From Theocolax elegans (taxonomy: Eukaryota > Arthropoda > Insecta > Hymenoptera > Cerocephalidae), in the NCBI GenBank assembly GCA_026168455.1, contig CM047427.1, positions 60,651,249 through 60,715,248 of the forward strand: DNA of 64,000 nt. Reading direction: 5' to 3'. Shown one piece after another: positions 39,701 through 51,700 of the stretch; within the stretch, counting starts at the first letter, position 1; each line of letters starts with the position of its first letter. Both the position numbers and the translations under genes were made by a program. The notes beneath the pieces are model-generated. The model ran no database searches, had not been told where the DNA came from, and was given only the letters and a program-made list of their open reading frames with translations.

Positions 39701-42700
39701 TTTAAAGATTATGTACAATAACATTTAGTCATTTATATTACATGTAACACATTAACTACGTGTACGTCTATATAAAACATATTTTCCTGGTACTGTGCAT
39801 CGTTAAAAAAATTTGCCATTTTCGAGATATAATTCATATTATAGATGGATGAATGTGCGCAAGAAACTAATTTCTAAAAACGATTTCACGATAATTTTGT
39901 ATAAATTATAAAATTATAGTAAAATTGATAATGTAAAAATTGATACATCTTACTGACCCCTAAATTTCAATAAAAATTTCACAATAATTCGATCAATTTA
40001 TGGTGAAATACGTCGCACATTAATAATAATGTAATGTTTGAAATCCTATACGGAGAACGAAATTTGTCAAAATATTGGAAAGTGATTTCTCTTTTTCAGA
40101 GTACTTTTGACATAAATACTTTTGACATCAATATACTTAGGACGTATCTTACGAAAATTGGTATACTTATTTTCTGACTATAAACGATTAACAAAAATAT
40201 TTAAAATATCAAATAATTCAATAACATTATTGTTTACTCAAAGTACCATTAAACGTCATATAATACATTTAAGAAACGCTTGAGATTTCCGTGATTGTGC
40301 GAAGAAAAAAAAAAGCACAGTGATATTCTCTGGTATTCCAGGTGTGCCAGAACATGCCCTCTGGCGTATTACTACATATTTTTCAAGTACGTCATCCAAG
40401 AGGTTGCATATTAACGTTTTTCTTATTTCGGGTCGATCTAAATTTAGTGTAAGAGAAAATGTTTTCCAGGGCAATCGGATCAAACAATAGGTTAGAAGAA
40501 ATGCTCGTGCTCGCGCGCGCTCGTAGCGGTGGCGGTGGTGGCGGTGGCGGCGGCGGCAGTTGTAGCTTCGAAAGAGTCAACGATCTCGTTAGAAGGAAAA
40601 GATTCGCAGGCAGGAATCGGTGGAATTTCACGGCAGTGTCGTATCGAGTAGCTCGGGCCCGCGCGCTTACTTGATCCTCGATCGAGTGAAAGCGTGTTAG
40701 TAGGGTAATAATAGGCGCGCGCGTCACATTCCACCTCGGCAATCCTCACGCGGGGTAACAACGACGAGGGCGGATTCTTTTCTTTGCATAACTATTTGTC
40801 CCGGTGTTAGCCCGCACTATTAATCAATTTTTTAACCTGGATTTCGATGAGACTACGATGTTTTTTCATTAAATTATATGAATATCTACGATTTGTATAA
40901 CAGCAATTATTCATAATTTTAAGCCTACACGCGCACGAATATGTAATTTGTTATACATTAATCGTTCAAAACGTAAAATCTACAATCGTTTAAATTGGTG
41001 GCTATGAAAAAATAAAATTTAAGTTATTTTGCACGAGATACCGGAACGAATTACCCTTGGAAATAAAACATGATCGTTAATCTGATTTATGCACATTCTT
41101 ATTACGTAAAGAACGAGTAACGATGATTAATCCATTGTTATAATTTATATTTACGAATTACATGAATTATATAGGTCGTTGTCTCTGTAGACAATCTCTT
41201 TTTATAATAAATGCAAGTAATACTTATATTTAATTGAAATAGTAATACTTATATTAAATATAAAAATATTTATTAAATTAACTCTTACACGCGTTGTAAA
41301 TTGTCGTGCAAATAATTAAAAAAAAATAGGTGATTCGTATTTCCTAGCGTTGCATTTTCTGTACCATTTTCCATCTAATATTTGTTGAAGGTGTCATTTT
41401 TATACCTCGACGTTACTTGGTATTGGCCTAATAGAGTATAACTCGAAAACTCATTTTGGGTGGTTCTAATAATTATAAAACACATGGACGGATCGCATAA
41501 AGTTTAACGAAAGCGAGCACGCACGAGGAAGTCGAGGGGAATCAATGAAAGCACGAATATATGAGCCTGTCGTTGCATTCCCTGAGACAACGATATAACG
41601 GCTCTCTTACATCGCGCATCGAAGTCTCTCGTGCTTTCTCTCGTGTATATAGTTTTTGCTTTTCTTAGTTAATATCCGGACGTTGACATTTTTCGAATAC
41701 CTGTCTCCCGACATGCCTTTAGGAAATGCTGTTGCTTATTCGACAGTAATTTTTCATTATCGGGATCACTGGGAAAGTAGGTAAATGTTTCCGATTGATT
41801 TTGTCACTTTTATTGCGAAATTTCCGAATTGGTTAATGCACACCGCGAACTTTGTCCAAGTCAAATATTCATTATACTTACGTTGCTTTAGAATCTAATC
41901 TTTATTGTCGAGGAAAGTTTGTTATACAGAAAAATATTCTGTAATAAACATTGATAAATATTGTAAATGAAACTTTTACGAAAAAATTATAATACATGGT
42001 CATTTTTTAATATTTATATTTTTGAAGAATTAAAATCATACAAACATGTTTTAAGATGATAGAAAAATATTTTTTTGCTATCTATATTTTTTTGACATTT
42101 TATGGTACAACTGAGAATGTCTGCAAAAATCGGCTACACCTGGTTAATTAAGTAATGAACAGTAAGATATTTTATAGTTCAACTACTAAAGTCGCTTTGC
42201 ATATGTCAAAAGTAACAATTAAATAAAGAAAATAAATATTTAATCTCAAGAATTTTGACTATAGTGTAAATTAACTATAAAAACTCGAATTAACGAGTTG
42301 CAAAACAATCGCTCCATTCGTCTGCATCATTGTACACACTGGGTAAATTTGGGTCAATGGAACAATAAACAAGTGCGTGCCTGTGAAATCGCGCATGTCA
42401 ACGACCCAGACACGTCGGTCGCTCTTCTTTTACCTCCGAAGAGAAATACCTGCTTCTTCCACTTTTTCATACGACTATGTAACACTAATTTTTTTATGCT
42501 TTTAAGAAACAAGGTGACCAACTTTAATTGCTAACTGTGACAAAAATTTCAAGACAAAAAGTCAACTTAATTAATATACATTTTACTAAAAAATAAGTAC
42601 TTCCACGAAAAACTGGAGTGGTATACTGTTTGCTCCAACCATTTATTATTATCATGTAGTTTATTTTATGAAATAATTCGAGTGAACGTCGCTTATATTA

Positions 42701-45700
42701 CCGTAATACGCTTCGTATCATTTTCTACTTTCAACTGTATACAATATATTTTTTATAAAGATTTTACTTTTATTAACGTAACTATGCGTATATAAAGTTT
42801 AGAATACTTTCTTGCTAACACAAGTACGTAAAAAGTTATTAATGCGATGAAAATAATTTACATGCACTAATATCATAGAATATTTACTTTAACAATTAAT
42901 AATGAGAGTGTATGTCACTTGTAGAAACTCTACAGTAATCAAATTCTTTCTTACCTGGCACAGCCTCGCCGTTAAACGTCATTTCGACCAAATGTGTCAC
43001 TGCTTCGTGAGGGACAAAAGAAGCTAAAAATCGTTGACTGCCGAGTGTTCTAACGAAACTCGTAACGTGGCCACCGTTTACAAGGATTTCCAAGTTCCCT
43101 GATCCAGCTCTCGAACCGTCGACTGAAAAAATTTAATCGATCCTTTATACCTTTTTTAATACCATTAAGGCATTGTATTACACAAGTGCGCAAAAACTAT
43201 TTTTTACACTACTAGTGCTTACAGTAAAGGTGTAAAATACTTTCACGCGAATTACATATGCTAGTTTTTTTCTAATTCAATATGTGTGTATAAAGTAAGA
43301 GTTGATACGATATTTAAAAACAAAGTCATCTTTCAATTAAGCACGTTGAATGAAACATTACATCGAGTGAAAAAAAAATTACATTTACTGTGTGAAATGT
43401 CTACGTTAAATTTTAAGATTTGAAGGAAACATGCGCTAAAAATAAAAAGATTTCTCAAACCTATGTTTAAAATAATTTTACAAGGTGTAGTAAGATGAGT
43501 ATAATAAGATATGAGCAAATTAGATACGAGAATAGATGTTAACTTACTTTCGAATTCAACGGGTTCATTAACTACGCCGTCTGGAATATTGTCCACTTGA
43601 ATGGCTTTAGAATTGTAAGCTTGAGATCTATTATTTAAAAACCCACAAAATGTTGTATAAGTAACATAATACTATTACTAGGGATTCTACGTCAAAAGAT
43701 CATATTGCATTCATAAAAAATGTCTAACTATTAGATGTTCATATAGGAGAGCTGATCTTACATAAAAAATAAGAGAACTAAAGAGAGATAATAGTAATTG
43801 CTTTTGTTTTGTCACATAGTAATACACTATTTCACAAAAGCTAACTAATGCATTCTATAAGATAATTAAAATACATTACGAGTGTTGGCTTTTACACGTT
43901 AGATATACGCGATATTGTGATGCGATAAATCTAATTATAATATTGCAGCAAGATTTGGAAAAGCCGATGGTGCAATGGATTGCGCAATTATGTTTTCTTG
44001 TATCGAAAAATATAGAAATGCGCCTAGAATACACGCAGTGAAGTTTCTACAATACTGCTATATTATTCCTAACAATTTTACTATTTTAATTTGCGTACCT
44101 GAACGGTGAGCCTTCGATGTGTTCACCATTGTATAAAATTTGAATGGTATGTTCTCCTACTTGATCCGCAGTTACAGTGTAACTTTGTCCACGGAGAGTT
44201 GATTTTTGTACAGGGACAGGCCTACCATTTGGTCCTACAATGGACAATCGCGAATATTAGTTTCTTTTTCATTTTCATTACACGTGTATCGAAGATATTA
44301 AATATATTTTGCTTACCAGTGACTATAACAGCAATTTTACTCGCATCCAAACTTGAATCCAAAGAAAATGACGTTGGTTTATGAACAGCTAGCATTTGTA
44401 ATGCACTCCCAGTCACCAACTTTGTTCGCAAATGCGAAGACTCGCTGTTAAGATACTGTTGCTTTTCTTGAATAGTCGTTGTCGTGGTAGTTGTCGAAGC
44501 TGTTGAATCAATTGTATCCAAGTCCGGAGAACTGCTGAATTTATTTTTCAATATACCTCTTGAGTTGGAATCGCTAGCGTTCAATTTAGGCGAATACTTG
44601 AATTCGGAGCCAGAAAACTTTTTTAACGAAGAATAATTTGTCGACGACGAATTTTGAGTGTGACTAACGTTCGAAGTATCGTTAGTATACGAATTATTTA
44701 TATTGCTGTTGGTCGTCACCTTTGAATTTTCTATAATCGATGAGTTATTCGTCAGATTTGCGAGAGATTCGAGGCTACCGTAAGAAAGAAGCGACTTCGT
44801 TTTCGTTATCGCGTCCCACGAATCACGTCTTGCCGATCCACCAACCATCGATGATACTGCAGCAAATAAGTACAAATAATAAACTTTAATGGAAAATTAT
44901 TTATCTATTGATAGGACATTATTATAATTATTATTAATAAAAAGTGTGACTAGTTAAAATTTACTGCATTCGCCAACTGTGTAGATATAATATTTATTTT
45001 TTTAAAAGCATTTATTCGTTAAATTGTGTGATGTGATCCAAGCCAACATCACAATCGATATAATAATTACTTCAAATATACGATTAAAAATACAAATACT
45101 TTGACTAGTGTACATGTATACACTTTATAAACAGTTTACAATACAAGCTATTAATTTAAATAATAAAAAAAACTGTAAAAGAAAGTTGGTAGAAACTAGT
45201 TTATATTCTTTCATGTTAATTTGTTATTAGATTAGATAACATATTAGATGAAATGGTGCTTCAAAATACATGATATTGTTTAACTTGACGGGATGTGAAC
45301 CCCAAAAAACAGAAAAATGGTTTATTTTCTATTAAATAAGGAATTAAATTTAACAAAAAAACGCTTTGTAACGATGTAGTGTTTCCTATGATCAGATATT
45401 CTGTGAATTTTTTCAAATCTTTTTACTTTTATAATTATAATATTACCGACAAAAAATGTTATTCACGTATAATTAATTAATAATTAACAATTTTGTAAAA
45501 ATTTCTCTATTTTTGGGATTTTCTAGGTAGGTCTCTGAAATTTTGGTGTCACATCTCCTTCTGGTGTAAAATATCTTAATTACTTGTACGAAACTATGCC
45601 CTCCAGTCTATCATCCTATGCGTTATACTTATCAATGATCAGAGTTTAAAAATGTACCTTTAACGTTACTACTGGTATCCACAATACCATTTTCGGTCGA

Positions 45701-48700
45701 TCCTCTACGATTCTGGAATCCATGGTGATCTTGATCTCCAGGTTTTGGACTGGAATTTTTAACGAAGGAGTTTTGTAAATTTGAGTGTCCAAAAGCCATA
45801 GGGCTATGACTTGGCGATCTCGACGGATAATCGTCCTGTAAATTTGGACTTTGCCAGGACGGTGATCTAAAATTCCTTTGATTATGAGAGCTAGAAGAGA
45901 GCAAATCTTTCCTTTCATTCGAGGGACTTTGGGAGTTTCTTTGATGTGCAGGAGACGATCTCGACGAATTAGCTTTAAAACTGCTCGTATAAGTCGGAGA
46001 GCTCGACTCTCTCGAGACATTTAATCCGTTCATCCGCCTCTCGAGCGACGACAAATTGGTTCGTTCCAAACTATTCGTATGAGAGGAACGCCTCGAGCCA
46101 ACCCTAAGCGTGAAAGGGGAACCCCGGACATCGGAGCCGTTGAAATAAACGTATATCCTGTATTTACCGTGGTCTCGAGGTACGAAAGAGACCCGATATC
46201 GCATACGCGAAACTTCTTGAAGGAGGTGACTGATCGACTGCTTGTCGTGGACAATGTCAACGGCGATCTCGCCAAGGCCTCCCGTCCCGGCTGCGTCGAC
46301 GGTGAATGAAAAGGGGCGACCAGGGATCGCACCATCGAGGTCGAGTAGTCTTACTCCGTTTGGGTCGAAAACGAAGCAGGTGAAAGGTCCACCTTGTATG
46401 TGGGAGCCTTTGTGGGTGATGGCTATACTCCACTCGCCGGTTTCGTCCGGCTGGAAGGTCGCAACGTGTACACCTTCGTTTTCACGCACGGGACAGGTTA
46501 ACGGGCGACCTGTTGGTGACCACGCTGTCACGTTAATGCCATCTTGACTAGTACCTGCGAAAATATTCGTTATCAAGAGTATCAAACTAATATTCTAAAT
46601 TATTTAGAAATGTAAAAGAGTTTAAATCGTTTCGTATTAGTTACATATATTTCATTGTGTTTGCATATTTATTATACAAAGGAGGGTAGTAAAAAACTTG
46701 TATATTTTGTTAAACACTAGTATTATGGTATTATTTTTTTATATATCTCAAAATTAGTGTTTTCCTTACCGTAGCTATTGACTAGAACCTCAACGATAGA
46801 TCCAATAGCGCAAGGATCCATGCCAGGCGATTTAATTTTGATTACAGGAGGATGAACTCGAAAATAGTGCGGACATCCATTCAAAAGCTCTCCGTCATTA
46901 TACACCATCAACTATGTGCGTAAACATTAAATTATTACGAAAATTCTATCATCCCTATCATTTAAATTATAATATTCACCTTATGCATTCCTATTTCAGT
47001 AGGAACAAAAGTTCCCTTTCCGTTTAACCCATTCCATGTCAATCTACACTCGATCGTGCCACTCGGGCTGATTACTTCTCCTCTAACTTGCCTTGTATTT
47101 ACTTCTTTGGTAAGTAATTCCAATTTGAAATGAGCCTAGAAAATAATATCATCATAAACTTAATGTAATTTTTAATGAATTGATAATAATACATCAATAT
47201 ACTTGAATTAAATATATGAATACAACTGTTTTTATGAATCGTAACAACCTACTATAAATATGAGATATAACGAAATATTTTTGTTTTACCGAAATTCATC
47301 ATGCTTTATCGACTTTCTCATAGTATTGTTGAAACATGTAGTTTAATATTATTCAATAATCAACAAACCGGTAGATCGAATGAGTATCATTAAAATCACT
47401 TATCGTCACATCGCGTCATTATGAATTTTAAGTACTTTTTTCTGTTGAATCGCTAAAGATACGAATGAATAAAATCTACTTACTGGTTGGTGAACTCTGG
47501 CGGAGGTGCTGTCAATGTGAACGGCAACTTGTTCACTCACTTGTGGGCGAGGCTTTACCCATTGAAAGTAGGCGGCATACGCCATAACACCCAAGTGTTC
47601 AACGTTTTGATCCGCCATGTCCTTTGCTTTGAGTAACGGCTCCACACCCAGCTTTTTACCACCGTCTATGCCTATCGTTTACAAAATTTAATATTACTCG
47701 AGTGTCAAAACATGTATTTCCTAATTAAATTAAATAAATCATTACCCATTTGTAAATTATGCTCCCACGATGAAGGATCGGTATCGAGTTTGTCGTAAGG
47801 CGGGGCAGGCCCACCTAAATTCCTTACGATGCTGCAAAGCGCCCTACCGTCGTTCCAATCGGTCTAAAGTATATTGTTATTATTTTATGTTAAATTGCTA
47901 ACTACGAGAAATGTAATAACCAAGTAGCAAATGAAAATATCTTTATCAACTACAATTTGAATATTCTTCGTACTGGCGAACATTTTAAAATTTCTTGTAA
48001 TTTAAAGCATTATTTTAATTAAATATTTTCAAAGATTCAATCAAGAATAATTTATCGAAATTTAAATCTTGGAAATCTTTGATATGTCGAAATATTAGTT
48101 TTCACGTAAGTAAAATAATAAATATTTTTGAGAATATAAAATTGTATTATCGAAGTGAATATATCTAACAAAACAATATCGTTTCATTACACTGTGCTAT
48201 TAGAAAATAAGAGACAATGATACTTTCACTATTCAGAAGTGTATTACTAAAAATTTTGAACTTTTGACAAATAAATAATTTTATTTTTCACTACCGAAAT
48301 AAATAATACGCTGTTTCACATGGCTGATTCTGTAAGCCAAAGAAAAAATTGTGCATTTCGAGTACAGTAGCTGTTATTCCCCGTTGAAACGGTAAAGTAA
48401 GAGATAATTATAAATAATCTCTCTATGAAAAAATATTTTATACTCTTTTAACATCGCGCATAATACTATAAAAAAGAACATCTGAATATCATACAATTAT
48501 TCGCATTTTAGAAACTTTCTATATCATTTCAAGAAATAATCTGTTTCATATTGTGTACGTAATCGTTATCGTATATCGTTACTGATTAATATTCGTATAC
48601 AAGTTCTACTTGTTTAGTGTAGAATAAATATAAAATTCATTTAGTTTTTTATAAGTTATGTGCACGTATGTGTTAATAATTCACTATAATTAATTAATTA

Positions 48701-51700
48701 TGAAAAATAAATAATAAACAAATTTCTTTGACGATGTTGTATTATAAACTTACCGTGAAGTTAGTAACCGGATTATGTGGAAGCTGGGAATTGACCCAAC
48801 GAAGAGTCGAATGAAAACCAGGAGATCCATCTTTCATGAAATAGGACAAGTACGTCATACCGGATAACTCATCCAAATAAGTAGACGCCAAATACTCGGG
48901 TTGCAGGACCATTGGAATATCAAATTCTCGTTTCGATATTTCCATTGCTTTTCGACAATTGTAAACGCTAAAAGAATTAAGAGGTGTGGTTTAAAATAAA
49001 TAAAAACAATCCATAGATGAAATAGGTAATTAAGTATAAATAAACACGCTGACTTACTTATCGTTTGGATCAAGTTGGCGCCAGTGTGGAAAAAGTCCAG
49101 GTTTGCAGTAATTCAAAAGCGCACTTAGGTACACACCGGAATTCCAATCTGTCGTGAAATTGTTTACTCGACATTCTGGCAGGACAGCCTGAGAAAACAA
49201 AATGATATAGTTATGTTGTCGGTAATGTAATCAATTGAATCTTATGATTTATATGTACACAAAATTTAAAAATAATTATATTTATGTACACGCGTGATCA
49301 ATATAAATGAATCTCTTAGCGAGCATACGCGTAGATAGGTATACGTAAATTGTGTACACGTATGTGTTCAAATGCATACATACAGGTGTATAATATAGAG
49401 GAAAAAGCCAGTGGTTATATCAAGTGCACGCGCGGGTTAAGTAAATTTTAGCACTGCAGGTAAATCGTTACGTAGCCATGAATGAATCAGTGACAGTATA
49501 ATAACAAGAGTATCATATACGTAATCTCATGCGGATTACGTAGAGTTATATATATATGTATATATATATGAGGTGTATACCGACCTTGAGCCAAGATAAC
49601 ATCAGTTTTCTCGGAGGGAATTTGGATTTGCCTATTTGGTATCTGACAATGAGCGACCATATTAAACCGAGTATCAACTTCAGATTCCCATTGACGATGT
49701 CCACGTTACCTTGAAATATTACCAATTTTGAAAATCAGGTTAAGTTTCATTCGAAGGATACATAAACATACACTTGAGTAACCGATTTTATTTTACTTAG
49801 GACGTATCACGTATTAACTATACTTATTGGAAGTACACGCGCTCTGGCGCGTATCAACAATCAAAAATACTTTCAATTAAAAGCAGTTTATTGAAATCAA
49901 TAAGTTACGTAAGCGTAAATAATATTTTTAAAAATTAATAAACTATTACAAACGTATAATCAAGCGTAACAATCTGTCAATCTGTAGTAATAAATCAACA
50001 AATGGAAACAACAAAACACGTAGATTCGGAAACTTAAAATTTCATTAGCTCGAGTAAGAGTTTACGCTTAAGTTTTGGACCTTTTTTATTGTTTATGTAA
50101 TAAGCAATTGCCATTCCGAACTAAATATTATATGAGTTAATTACGCAACTTAATCATTTCTCTGGCTAAGTTGCCATCAAGTTTATTTTGCAAATTCGTT
50201 GCTCCGAAATGATTATTAAAATTAACAATCATCAGTAATTACCTATGTTAAAAAAATAACGACACATCAGAAGCTATTATTTTTTCCCATTTAAATGCAG
50301 TTTTTGTTTCTTAGAACTAGGTGTCATGTGCAGATAAATATGATTGTAATTAGATAATTTCATCAATTTGAAATTATTACAAACATTAACGTTTATATGT
50401 AGTATTCTTTAAAACTATCTATTTAATTAGAAAGTTAAATTTGATATTTCCCATATTCTTAATCCGAAAAAAGTTAATAACGTAAGGCTACCGTAACAGT
50501 ACCCAATAGAATTATTTTATAAATAATAGTATATAATAATGAAATACATATACAATGATCCCATTTTCATATAAACTTTTAATGTACTTTTGATAATCAA
50601 TGTACAATTATATTACCAATTTTTGTAATTTCATATATATTCTATGGTATACTACGAAAAAAACGGAAATAAGAATCTAAAGATTCGGTTCTGATAAGGC
50701 TATATATATAAAAGGTTTCTATCGAACGTGCATCATTTGTCCTTCAAGCTCAGATAGTTTAGACTCAGTAGCATTAAAATGAGCTATATATATAGGTATA
50801 TTATGATTAATTTTAAATAATAAATTTTAAACAGTGGTATATTTCACGCAAGCTCATGTAATAATAAACTAAAAGATCCTGTGTATAAGATTATCACTTA
50901 TTCATTGAATGACCATCTCAGGTAAGAGCTTGCGCTAAGTGTGCTTCAACAAGTTGTACGCGATAATTAAAATTTAAATAATTAAATTTTCACAGACCGT
51001 TTCTTTATCTTCGTATTTTTAAAAATATCTAATGTAAATATATATGCAAATAAAATGATAAAATTTCGAATAGTTTGCACGTTCCTTATGTCTTGATAGG
51101 AGGAGATAATAAAAAAAGTTGATTTAAAATACCGAAAAACCGTTTGGCAGAGTAGGGAGCGATAAGCGAGAGTTTAGATATACAAATACAGGTATATCTA
51201 TACAGATGAAAAAATGGAAATCGTAGGGAAGGAGCGGCGTAGGCGGAATCTGTGTCACCTTCACCCAAACAATTTCTCTCCCGAGCCGAGCGAGTGTATA
51301 ATAGGTAGACAGATGTGTCTGTGTCTACGCGGGCGCGTGTGTGTGTGCGTGGAGTGACCGAAGCGTAATACCGAAAACAAAACCCGCGATAGCGACGGTG
51401 CGCGGTTGTTCTCGCTCGCGTCGAAATTCCTTTCCTAATACGCTTACGTATTGCCCCGTAGTCCGTGGCCCGTAGGCAGGCAGGCAGGACGTACAAAGCG
51501 ATTTGCATCGACCGATCACCGATACTCGAGGAACTCGCCGCTGGGAAGTGCGGGCGTATCGGTGAGCGGGGGAGCGCGGAGAGAAAGAGAGAAGAAACAC
51601 GCGGAATTAGTCACACGTGACATCCCACGCGCAATGGCGGTTTGCGCAATCCCCCGATTCAACTCCAACGGTTCAACTGGACTCACCGATGTTGACGAGC

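Noticed and set aside
40492..40761. 89-codon minus-strand ORF with Ala/Thr run
   Set aside because: It is the translation of the GGC/GGT repeat and lacks an ATG start.
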